Below the pieces are notes generated by a model that was given only the letters and a program-made list of their open reading frames with translations, had not been told where the DNA came from and ran no database searches. 8,136 nucleotides of DNA from Bacillota bacterium. GTDB taxonomy: Bacteria > Bacillota > Bacilli > Alicyclobacillales > Alicyclobacillaceae. Positions 1 to 5,867 of this stretch are shown here, piece after piece; positions within the stretch are counted from its first letter, which is position 1; every line of letters starts with the position of its first letter. The position numbers and the translations under genes were made by a program. The stretch covers positions 1-8,136 of the forward strand of contig JAKAXI010000076.1 in the NCBI GenBank assembly GCA_021816665.1. The letters are read 5' to 3'.

Positions 1-1
1 C

Positions 2-1780
2 GATCACGATGTGCGCAAGATCGAATTACCGAAAGAGGTTACCGTTGACGGGCCGATGTCTGTAGGAGACTTCGCGAAACTGATTCGCCGCGAGCCTTCC
101 GAGGTCATCAAGAAGTTGCTGTTCCTCGGTATCATGGCGACGATTAACCAAGAGATCGAGACAGATGCGATGGAACTCATTGCTGGCGAGTACGGCGTGA
201 CGCTGACCGTCACGGAACCCGTCGATGAGGAAGCCATTGACATGCTGATCGAAGAAGAAAAGCCTGAACAGTTGCAGTCTCGTCCTCCGGTTGTCACGAT
301 CATGGGCCACGTTGACCACGGGAAGACCACGCTGCTCGATGCCATGCGTGAGAGCAAGGTCGTCGCAAGCGAGGCAGGCGGTATCACGCAACACATCGGT
401 GCTTACCAAGTGGACGTAGGTGACCGCAAGATCACGTTCCTTGACACGCCAGGCCACGAAGCGTTTACGACCATGCGGGCACGTGGCGCGCAGGTCACCG
501 ACGTGACCATTTTGGTCGTCGCGGCTGATGATGGTGTCATGCCGCAGACGGTGGAAGCCATTAACCACGCAAAGGCGGCGAACGTGCCGATCATCGTTGC
601 CGTGAACAAGATCGATAAGCCCAACGCCAACCCGGACCGCGTCAAACAGGAGTTGACAGGGCATGGGTTGGTGCCGGAAGACTGGGGCGGCGACACTGTG
701 TTTGCCCACATCTCTGCGCTGAAACGGGAAGGCTTGGAAGAACTTCTGGAAATGGTTCTGCTCGTGGCGGACTTGCGCGAACTGAAAGCGAACCCGACCG
801 GCCGTCCACGTGGTACCGTGATTGAAGCCAGACTTGATAAAGGCCGCGGTCCTGTGGCAACGGTGTTGGTGCAAAACGGAACGCTCAAAGTCGGCGACAT
901 TGTCGTTGCGGGCACTACCTATGGCCGTGTGCGTGCCATGATTGACGACCTTGGTAAGCGCGTGAAAGAAGCCGGGCCATCGACCCCGGTCGAGATCCAA
1001 GGCTTTGGCGATGTTCCGAGTGCTGGCGATTTGTTCGTCGTCTACGATGACGAGCGCGCAGCACGCAGCCTTGTGCAGAAACGGACTAACCGGGAAAAGG
1101 TTGAGCAGTTGCAGGTTACCTCGCGCGTCACGCTTGACGACTTGTACAAACAGATTCAAGAAGGCAACATGAAGGAACTGAACGTGATTGTGAAAGCCGA
1201 CGTCCAGGGGTCGGTTGAAGCGCTCGTACAGTCGATCGAGAAAATCGATGTATCTGGTGTACGCGTCAAGGTAATCCACCGCGGCGCCGGAGCCATTACG
1301 GAGTCGGACGTTGCGCTCGCGTCGGCGTCGAACGCCGTAATCATCGGCTTCCACGTGCGTCCCGATGTCAATGCACAGCGGGCTGCGGAATCCGAAAAAG
1401 TGGACATTCGGTTGTACCGCGTGATCTACAACGCAATTGAGGAACTCGAATCTGCTATGAAGGGTCTCCTTGATCCTGAGTATAAAGAAGCGGTACTCGG
1501 TCACGCCGAGGTGCGCGATGTGTTCAAAATTTCTCGCATTGGCACGGTCGCTGGCTGCTATGTGACGGATGGGAAAATGGTCCGCGATGCAGAAGCTCGC
1601 CTGATTCGCGACGGTGTGGTGGTGTACGAAGGAGCGTTGGAGTCCTTAAAGCGGTTTAAGGACGACGCTCGCGAAGTGCAGACTGGCTTTGAATGTGGTG
1701 TGACCCTGGAACGTTTTACCGATGTCAAAGTCGGAGATGTTGTTGAGGTCTTTAAAATGGAGGCCGTCAAGGTACAATAA
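2..1780 (+). CDS. infB: Translation initiation factor IF2, 5'-truncated by the window edge
   Basis: IF2 is the GTPase that brings fMet-tRNA to the 30S P site and promotes subunit joining. The frame is open from base 2, so 592 codons are seen; the variable N-terminal part lies upstream. The GTG at 11 is in frame but is probably not the gene start. Counting it as residue 1: IF2_N domain about 2-62; G domain with G1 GHVDHGKT (99-106), G2-type GGITQHIG (123-130), G3 DTPGH (145-149), G4 NKID (199-202) and G5 SAL (235-237); beta-barrel domain II about 265-350; domain III about 380-480; C-terminal fMet-tRNA-binding domain with [11 protein letters not shown] (559-569). All GTPase motifs are intact. 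The TAA stop overlaps an ATG (TAATG at 1778-1782) in the frame that becomes rbfA, which suggests translational coupling. Identification is very secure. Confidence 0.98.
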   Translation, partial: DHDVRKIELPKEVTVDGPMSVGDFAKLIRREPSEVIKKLLFLGIMATINQEIETDAMELIAGEYGVTLTVTEPVDEEAIDMLIEEEKPEQLQSRPPVVTIMGHVDHGKTTLLDAMRESKVVASEAGGITQHIGAYQVDVGDRKITFLDTPGHEAFTTMRARGAQVTDVTILVVAADDGVMPQTVEAINHAKAANVPIIVAVNKIDKPNANPDRVKQELTGHGLVPEDWGGDTVFAHISALKREGLEELLEMVLLVADLRELKANPTGRPRGTVIEARLDKGRGPVATVLVQNGTLKVGDIVVAGTTYGRVRAMIDDLGKRVKEAGPSTPVEIQGFGDVPSAGDLFVVYDDERAARSLVQKRTNREKVEQLQVTSRVTLDDLYKQIQEGNMKELNVIVKADVQGSVEALVQSIEKIDVSGVRVKVIHRGAGAITESDVALASASNAVIIGFHVRPDVNAQRAAESEKVDIRLYRVIYNAIEELESAMKGLLDPEYKEAVLGHAEVRDVFKISRIGTVAGCYVTDGKMVRDAEARLIRDGVVVYEGALESLKRFKDDAREVQTGFECGVTLERFTDVKVGDVVEVFKMEAVKVQ

Positions 1781-1810
1781 TGGCAGTTCGCTCAAACCTG
1801 TTTGCGTGGA

Positions 1811-1829
1811 CTGAAACGCGCAGTTTCAG
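1811..1829 (+). other. Perfect 7-bp hairpin in the infB-rbfA spacer
   Basis: CTGAAAC (1811-1817) and GTTTCAG (1823-1829) are exact inverted repeats around a 5-base loop, GCGCA. No T-run follows, so this is not a terminator. It lies just upstream of the rbfA ribosome binding site, where a smaller GAAC/GTTC pairing (1834-1837 with 1846-1849) would place the G-run in a loop. It may affect rbfA translation or mRNA processing. Only the repeat itself is observed; the function is inferred. Confidence 0.45.
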
Positions 1830-1851
1830 CCGAGAACCGGGGGGTGTTCAA

Positions 1852-2226
1852 GTGGCGCGCATACGGACGGCCCGTGTGGCCGAACAGATGAAGAAGGAAA
1901 TTGCGGATTTAATGCGCACCGGCGTGAAAGACCCGAGGATTGGCTTCGCAACCGTTACGCGCGTCGAGGTGGCTGGTGACTTGCAGCATGCCAAGGTGTT
2001 CGTCAGCGTGTACGGTGACAGTGCGGAAAAGGAGCAGACGTTTAAGGCTCTTGAACGCGCAGTTGGTTTTATCCGCGGCGAAGTAAGCCGTCGCCTGCGC
2101 ATGCGGGTAGCGCCGGAACTTGTCTTCCGTCTTGACGAGTCAAGCGAGTACAGTGCGCACATCGAGTCGGTTTTGCGCGAACTGCACGACCAAGGCAGCG
2201 TGCGCAGAGAAGAGCCGCGCGAGTAG
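1852..2226 (+). CDS. rbfA: 30S ribosome-binding factor A
   Basis: RbfA is a small KH-fold protein that binds immature 30S subunits and assists maturation of the 16S rRNA 5' region. From GTG 1852 the product is 124 residues, close to the family's usual length. Family signatures are RTARVAEQMKKEIADL (5-20), DPRIGF (27-32), the strand around AKVFVSVYG (47-55), GFIRGEV (72-78) and the PELVFRLDES region (88-97). GTG 1852 is chosen because family similarity begins there and a GGGGGG run (1839-1844) lies 7 bases upstream. The frame is also open back to ATG 1780, which overlaps the infB stop and would add 24 residues (starting MAVRSNLF) not typical of RbfA. The gene ends in tandem TAG codons. The function is secure; the start is less so. 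Confidence 0.95.
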   Translation: MARIRTARVAEQMKKEIADLMRTGVKDPRIGFATVTRVEVAGDLQHAKVFVSVYGDSAEKEQTFKALERAVGFIRGEVSRRLRMRVAPELVFRLDESSEYSAHIESVLRELHDQGSVRREEPRE

Positions 2227-2233
2227 TAGTCGA

Positions 2234-2279
2234 CACGAGCCCCGCCCTGAATTTTTGGGCCGGGGCCGTGCTTCGTTTT
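2234..2279 (+). terminator. Probable intrinsic terminator or attenuator after rbfA
   Basis: The arm 2234-2247 pairs with 2257-2270: CACG with CGTG, GCCCCG with CGGGGC, and CCC with GGG. This gives 13 base pairs with two single-base bulges (A2238 and C2260) around the loop TGAATTTTT. The tail CTTCGTTTT (2271-2279) is T-rich but interrupted, so termination may be partial. It begins 7 bases after the rbfA stop. If it works, it separates infB-rbfA expression from nrnA-truB-ribF. Confidence 0.6.
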
Positions 2280-2281
2280 GA

Positions 2282-2297
2282 CAATACATATGTATTG
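2282..2297. promoter_or_regulatory. Perfect 16-bp palindrome, possible operator upstream of nrnA
   Basis: CAATACATATGTATTG is an exact palindrome centred between 2289 and 2290, unusually A+T-rich for this DNA. It overlaps a perfect TTGACA (2278-2283), but no acceptable -10 hexamer follows at 16-18 bases, so I do not call a sigma-A promoter. In RNA it could form a 6-bp hairpin with loop ATAT. The form resembles a dimeric repressor site, but no regulator can be named from the sequence. Confidence 0.4.
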
Positions 2298-2324
2298 GAG
2301 AGAGACGGAAAGGGGATCACGTTC

Positions 2325-3323
2325 TTGATTTGGGAACCGGCACCGCGAGACCGTGCAGGTCTCGATCTGGTCACTGGCGCCCTTCAAAGCGCAGACGAGT
2401 GGCTGATTGTCACCCATGAAAATCCGGACGGAGACGCAATCGGGAGTTCTCTGGCCATGGCGCACATTCTTCAGGCATTGGGTAAACGGTGGGCGTTTTT
2501 AGTCAGTGAACCGTTGCCGACGCGTTTCGATTACTTGCCGATGTTCGATCGCGCAGATGTCATCACAGACCCGGTAACGAAGCGGTATCGCCATGTAGTG
2601 GCTGTCGACTGCGCCGACCCAGCGCGTTTCCGGTTGGTGTCAGACGCTTTCGCCGACGGGGCGCAATTCGTCAATATCGACCACCACAAAACTAACCCTC
2701 ACTACGGCTCTGCTGTCTGGGTGGATGCAGCCGCTGCAGCTACGTGCGAACTGATTTATCACGTGGCCTGCGGCTTGTCCGTGCCGCTCGAGGTGGACCT
2801 CGCCAAGTGTCTGTACACAGGTATTCTCACAGACACAGGCGGTTTCGCCTACCCGAGCACAACCCGTGATGTGCACCAAATCGCTGCCGCTTTGCTTGCG
2901 TCAGGTGTGCGGCCATACGACATAGCGGAACCAGCGCTTCAGTCCCGGACGTGGGAACAGGTGCACTTGATGCAGATGGCGCTGGCAAACCTGGCAGTTT
3001 CTGCAGACGGGCAGTACTCGGCCCTCTACATCACTCGCGGGATGCTGGACGGAGCTGGTGCTGTAGACGATGACGCTGAAGGGCTTGTGGAGTTCGCGCG
3101 CAGCATTGACACGGTTGAAGTGGGCATGTTGTTTCGCGAGACCGTCGACGGTAAAGTGAAAGTTTCACTTCGTTCCAAGTTCCGAGTGGATGTCTCGAAG
3201 ATCGCTCAGTCGTTTGGCGGAGGTGGTCATGCTCGAGCCGCGGGCTGCGTTCTGCCCATGGATCTCGACGCTGCTATGGACGCAGTTGTGCAACAAGTCG
3301 AAGCTGCACTTGCACAGGCTTGA
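2325..3323 (+). CDS. nrnA: DHH-family nano-RNase / 3'-phosphoadenosine 5'-phosphate phosphatase, NrnA-like
   Basis: NrnA-type enzymes are cytoplasmic, metal-dependent (usually Mn2+) phosphoesterases. They degrade 2-5 nt RNAs to mononucleotides, and many also dephosphorylate pAp. From TTG 2325 the product is 332 residues. DHH domain: HENPDGDAIGS (31-41) with ligand-type H31, D35 and D37; VDCADPAR; DHH at 119-121; GILTDTGGF with D170. The C-terminal DHHA1 domain carries GGGGHARAAG (from 298). TTG 2325 is preferred because AAAGGGG (2309-2315) lies 9 bases upstream. The frame also opens at GTG 2268, but that codon lies inside the terminator-like stem and has a poorly spaced Shine-Dalgarno, so it is unlikely. 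The gene sits 4 bases before truB. DHH family membership is certain; exact substrate preference is inferred from the family. Confidence 0.9.
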   Translation: MIWEPAPRDRAGLDLVTGALQSADEWLIVTHENPDGDAIGSSLAMAHILQALGKRWAFLVSEPLPTRFDYLPMFDRADVITDPVTKRYRHVVAVDCADPARFRLVSDAFADGAQFVNIDHHKTNPHYGSAVWVDAAAAATCELIYHVACGLSVPLEVDLAKCLYTGILTDTGGFAYPSTTRDVHQIAAALLASGVRPYDIAEPALQSRTWEQVHLMQMALANLAVSADGQYSALYITRGMLDGAGAVDDDAEGLVEFARSIDTVEVGMLFRETVDGKVKVSLRSKFRVDVSKIAQSFGGGGHARAAGCVLPMDLDAAMDAVVQQVEAALAQA

Positions 3324-3327
3324 AGCG

Positions 3328-4293
3328 ATGACGAAGTCTGGAGTACTCATCGTGGACAAGCCGACTGGGATGACATCGCACGATGTCGTAGGCAGGGTCC
3401 GTCGGGTGTTGCAAACGCGCAGGGTTGGCCATGCGGGTACACTTGATCCCGATGCTACAGGCGTCCTCGTCGTCTGCGTCGGGGACGCGTGTCGCCTCGT
3501 GGAGTTCCTGAGCGCTGACGACAAGTTGTACGAAGCGACGGTCGTTTTCGGGGCATCGACAGATACGGATGACGCAGCTGGCCGGGTGCTTTGCGAGGCA
3601 TCGGCTGAAAACCTGAGCCGGGCCGCAGTGGAGAAGGCCGCGCAGAGTTTCATTGGCAAGTTGCAACAGCGTGTGCCGCGGGTCTCGGCCGTGCACATTG
3701 ACGGGCAGCGGGCGTACGAACTTGTACGGCGAGGTCATGACTTTGACGCGCCTGTACGCGAAGTCGTTGTAAGCGACATTGCCGTGTTGGCATTTGCCAC
3801 GGGGGTCCGAGCCACTGCACAACTCAGGGTAGATTGCTCAAAGGGTACGTACATCCGCGCACTTTGTCGGGATCTCGGAGAGGCGCTGGGCGTACCTGCT
3901 CACCTCGGGGCGCTGCGACGCTTGCGGTCTGGGAGGTTTAGCATAGAACAAGCGATACCGCTTGATGTCTGGCAGAACCTCCCGCTACCGGCCTCTGCAC
4001 TCCTGCCAGTCGCAAGGGCTGCAGATGCGTTGCCGCAGATCCGTTTGCCTGATGCTTGGTGCGCGCGGTTGGCGATGGGACAGACCGTGCGTATCCCGCC
4101 GAGGTTCTGGCCTGGCGAAGCGCTGACGCAAGGTGAACGGACGACGGTCACCGATGGACCGCTGGGGTCGGCCCTCACTGCCGCAGTGTTTTCGGAAAAC
4201 ACGGGCGAACTGGTCGCGGTGGCGGAGGTCGCGTGGCAGGCGCAGGACTTGACTGTCGCCCCGAAAAAAGTGTTTTGGAAGAGGGAACAGTGA
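3328..4293 (+). CDS. truB: tRNA pseudouridine-55 synthase
   Basis: TruB isomerises uridine 55 in the T-arm of tRNAs to pseudouridine and also acts as a tRNA-folding chaperone. The 321-residue product has the family's usual length. Motifs: LIVDKPTGMTSHDVV (7-21); the catalytic loop VGHAGTLDPDATG with nucleophile D40; YEATVVFGASTDTDD (68-82); the substrate loop around VPRVSAVHIDGQRAYE (116-131); and VDCSKGTYIRALCRDLG (168-184) with Y175 and R177 in the positions that contact the target base. The C-terminal part (about 235-321) is the PUA-like region. ATG 3328 is chosen because similarity starts there; its Shine-Dalgarno is weak (AGG at 3316-3318), so coupling to nrnA is likely. Oddity: the usual aromatic residue before SA[LV]K is V119, and the Lys is H123. 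The stop TGA overlaps the ribF ATG by one base. Confidence 0.97.
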   Translation: MTKSGVLIVDKPTGMTSHDVVGRVRRVLQTRRVGHAGTLDPDATGVLVVCVGDACRLVEFLSADDKLYEATVVFGASTDTDDAAGRVLCEASAENLSRAAVEKAAQSFIGKLQQRVPRVSAVHIDGQRAYELVRRGHDFDAPVREVVVSDIAVLAFATGVRATAQLRVDCSKGTYIRALCRDLGEALGVPAHLGALRRLRSGRFSIEQAIPLDVWQNLPLPASALLPVARAADALPQIRLPDAWCARLAMGQTVRIPPRFWPGEALTQGERTTVTDGPLGSALTAAVFSENTGELVAVAEVAWQAQDLTVAPKKVFWKREQ

Positions 4294-5228
4294 TGGAGCG
4301 GATTCCAGTGACGAGTGTCCCCCCGCGGAGTAACGAGCCGTTAGTGCTGGCGATTGGCAAGTTTGACGGCGTACACATTGGCCATCAGGCGATTTTGCGC
4401 CACGCTCGCGAACACTTGGGCCAAGCACGGCTTGCGGTCATGAGCTTTTGGCCGCACCCGGTCTATGCCCTGACTGGAAACGAAGCGTATACCCGGCTCT
4501 TGACGCCCGGCGACGAGAAACTTCGCCAGCTTGAACGGCAAGGTGTGGATCGGTTTTTTGACGTCCACTTCACGGCAGAGTATGCAGCCACACCTGCCGA
4601 AACTTTCGTCTATGAACACTTGGCTCCGCTTCAACTCAAGCGCGTCGTGGTTGGGGAGGACTTCCGCTTTGGACAAGGCGGTCGCGCGACAGTCGAGGAC
4701 CTGAAACGGCTGTGCGGAGATATTGGTGTACCGGTCACCATCGTCGGGCCGGTCGAGGAGAATGGGGTAAAAGTAAGTAGTTCCCAGGTGCGCCGTCATC
4801 TTGCTGCCGGACGTGTTGAAGCCGCAGAAGCGTTGCTTGGGCGGCCGTATGCGCTCGTGGGCAGCGTCGTTCATGGCGACGCGCGTGGCAGACTCATTGG
4901 CTTTCCGACAGCAAACCTCGGCGGTCTCGAAGAATTCGTGATTCCGCTCAACGGCGTTTACGCCGCGTCGGTCGAAATGCAGTCCGACGACGACACCCGT
5001 CACTGGTTCGGTGTCGTCAACGTTGGCACACGACCGACGGTGAACGGGCAGGATTTGCGTGTGGAAGCGCACTTGTTTGGGTTCTCCGGGGACTTATACG
5101 GTCAATCGCTGCGTGTCTCGTTTCTGCGTCGCGTTCGGGATGAACAGAAGTTCGGCAGTGTCGAAGCCCTTACGGCACAAATCGGCCACGACGTGGATTT
5201 TGTGAAACGGATGCTCGGTATGCTATAA
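4293..5228 (+). CDS. ribF: Bifunctional riboflavin kinase / FMN adenylyltransferase
   Basis: RibF phosphorylates riboflavin to FMN and then adenylylates FMN to FAD, both with ATP. The 311-residue product has the two expected modules. The N-terminal nucleotidyltransferase shows GKFDGVHIGH (22-31), VVGEDFRFG (119-127) and SSSQVRR (162-168). The C-terminal flavokinase shows GFPTANL (203-209), NGVYAA (220-225), NVGTRPT (243-249) and the catalytic glutamate E258 in VEAHLF. ATG 4293 overlaps the truB stop (TGATG) and has GAGGG (4281-4285) 7 bases upstream. The frame is open further upstream within truB, but that is overlap without family similarity. Its last codons contain the rpsO promoter. The link to truB and rpsO is the conserved bacterial gene order; no biochemical connection is needed. 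Confidence 0.97.
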   Translation: MERIPVTSVPPRSNEPLVLAIGKFDGVHIGHQAILRHAREHLGQARLAVMSFWPHPVYALTGNEAYTRLLTPGDEKLRQLERQGVDRFFDVHFTAEYAATPAETFVYEHLAPLQLKRVVVGEDFRFGQGGRATVEDLKRLCGDIGVPVTIVGPVEENGVKVSSSQVRRHLAAGRVEAAEALLGRPYALVGSVVHGDARGRLIGFPTANLGGLEEFVIPLNGVYAASVEMQSDDDTRHWFGVVNVGTRPTVNGQDLRVEAHLFGFSGDLYGQSLRVSFLRRVRDEQKFGSVEALTAQIGHDVDFVKRMLGML

Positions 5229-5229
5229 T
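5200..5229 (+). promoter_or_regulatory. Sigma-A-type promoter for rpsO with extended -10
   Basis: TGCTATAAT (5221-5229) is an exact extended -10 (TGN plus consensus TATAAT). An 18-base spacer separates it from TTGTGA (5200-5205), which matches four of six -35 positions. The -10 overlaps the ribF stop codon. Transcription would start near G5237, giving a leader of about 127 bases before the rpsO ATG. This is the best promoter in the window. Confidence 0.8.
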
Positions 5230-5236
5230 GTCTATC

Positions 5237-5363
5237 GTCTCGCGAAACGAAGCCGCACATGTTGTGTGCAGCGCGAGTCAGTGAACTGTTGCGTGGATAG
5301 TCGTTCCCTCCAAACGCTTTCTCCGCACCAGGGATAGGCTTCGATGACAAGGAGGAACTCAAC
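5237..5363 (+). promoter_or_regulatory. Structured rpsO 5' leader, probable S15 autoregulatory element
   Basis: Complementary segments found by hand: A, CTCGCG 5239-5244 with CGCGAG 5272-5277; A', GCACA 5255-5259 with TGTGC 5265-5269; P3, CAG 5279-5281 with CTG 5286-5288 (loop TGAA); B, CGAAGCC 5248-5254 with GGCTTCG 5337-5343; anti-SD, GTTCCCTCC 5303-5311 with GGAGGAAC 5351-5358 (one bulged C); anti-anti-SD, TCCCT 5305-5309 with AGGGA 5330-5334. A plus anti-SD would hide the ribosome binding site. B plus anti-anti-SD would leave it free. S15 is known to repress its own mRNA through leader structures in several bacteria, including a pseudoknot in E. coli and a three-way junction in Geobacillus. 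Assignment to S15 is inferred from position and structure; pairing energies were not computed. Confidence 0.7.
5349..5356 (+). promoter_or_regulatory. rpsO Shine-Dalgarno sequence
   Basis: AAGGAGGA is a near-perfect anti-16S complement, with 8 bases between GGAGG and ATG 5364. Its GGAGG is the partner of the anti-SD segment CCTCC (5307-5311) in the leader, so its exposure probably sets S15 output. Confidence 0.9.
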
Positions 5364-5630
5364 ATGCTGACGAACGAGAAGAAGAAAGAGATTATGGAGA
5401 AATTCCAGGTGCACCCAACGGACACCGGTTCTCCAGAAGTGCAGATTGCCATCCTGACGGAGAAGATCAGCTACTTGACTGAGCACTTCCGTGTTCACAA
5501 GAAGGATCATCACTCCCGCCGCGGACTGTACAAGATGATCGGCCACCGCCGCAATCTGCTGAACTACCTGCGCAAGAAGGATGTCAACCGCTACCGCGAG
5601 CTGATTCAAACTCTGGGTCTGCGCCGGTAG
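5364..5630 (+). CDS. rpsO: 30S ribosomal protein S15
   Basis: S15 is a primary 16S rRNA-binding protein. It binds the central-domain three-way junction (helices 20-22), nucleates platform assembly and contributes to an intersubunit bridge. The 88 residues match the family size of about 89. The product carries the invariant [10 protein letters not shown] (20-29), [11 protein letters not shown] (45-55), RRNLLNYLR (62-70) and terminal [13 protein letters not shown] (76-88), the four-helix layout of S15. Its start is fixed by a strong Shine-Dalgarno. It has its own promoter and structured leader, and is followed by two hairpins before pnp. The order rpsO-pnp is conserved across many bacteria. Confidence 0.99.
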   Translation: MLTNEKKKEIMEKFQVHPTDTGSPEVQIAILTEKISYLTEHFRVHKKDHHSRRGLYKMIGHRRNLLNYLRKKDVNRYRELIQTLGLRR

Positions 5631-5651
5631 TTTGGTGCATATCAACCGAGG

Positions 5652-5670
5652 ACGGGTCGCCTTGGCCCGT
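5652..5670 (+). other. Hairpin downstream of rpsO
   Basis: ACGGGTC (5652-5658) pairs with GGCCCGT (5664-5670), 7 bp including one T-G wobble, around the loop GCCTT. Only two T's follow directly, so alone it would terminate poorly. It stands 10 bases before the stronger terminator and may protect the rpsO 3' end or act in tandem with it. Confidence 0.5.
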
Positions 5671-5680
5671 TTGCGAATCG

Positions 5681-5705
5681 AAGCGGGCGCTTGCCCGCTT
5701 TCTTT
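5681..5705 (+). terminator. Intrinsic terminator between rpsO and pnp
   Basis: AAGCGGGC (5681-5688) and GCCCGCTT (5693-5700) form a perfect 8-bp stem with a GCTT tetraloop, and the tail reads TCTTT (5701-5705). Flanking ATCGAA (5677-5682) and TTCGAT (5704-5709) offer an alternative outer pairing. A short T-run suggests incomplete termination, which would let some transcripts continue into pnp, as known for rpsO-pnp in E. coli. Confidence 0.8.
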
Positions 5706-5867
5706 CGATCCCGCATGACGGTGAGCCGAGGGCAGGAATCGACCTGGCAAAGCGAGAAATGCACATAGCGTACATACGGGTTGAACATGAAGCAACACCG
5801 CTGTCGGGTGTCTTGGCACTGTTCATGAACCAGACAACGGCCACGAGAAGGAGGATGTTGGACAAGT
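5706..5867 (+). other. Non-coding pnp leader region
   Basis: These 162 bases separate the terminator from the pnp start. I find no convincing sigma-A promoter: TCGACC (5739-5744) lacks a well-placed -10. Structure is present: CCGCTGTC (5798-5805) pairs with GACAACGG (5833-5840) with one mismatch; inside it lie TGG/CCA (5814-5816 with 5830-5832) and the exact 10-bp palindrome GTTCATGAAC (5821-5830). A competing ACACC/GGTGT hairpin (5795-5799 with 5807-5811) is possible. In E. coli PNPase controls its own mRNA through a leader stem; whether this leader does so is unknown. Confidence 0.4.
5848..5854 (+). promoter_or_regulatory. pnp Shine-Dalgarno with long spacing
   Basis: AAGGAGG is a strong anti-16S match, but 13 bases separate it from ATG 5868, longer than the usual 5-9. 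ATG 5855 directly abuts it, and TTG 5858 is 3 bases away; both share a frame different from pnp and reach a stop at 5882-5884. No closer site precedes ATG 5868. Confidence 0.7.

Noticed and set aside
26..1504. 492-codon open frame on the minus strand
   Set aside because: It lies entirely within infB, whose plus-strand product is unmistakable IF2. The antisense translation has no recognisable domain and is a shadow of codon bias.
2278..2306. Sigma-A promoter based on perfect TTGACA upstream of nrnA
   Set aside because: The sequence 16-18 bases downstream is GAGAGAC-like and does not resemble TATAAT, so the -35 alone is not enough.
1848..2465. 205-codon minus-strand open frame across rbfA and the start of nrnA
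   Set aside because: No recognisable motif, and it runs through the terminator-like stem and palindrome. The plus-strand genes explain the DNA.
5635..5718. Possible 27-codon ORF after rpsO starting at GTG
   Set aside because: It runs through both hairpins and the terminator, has no Shine-Dalgarno and no recognisable product.
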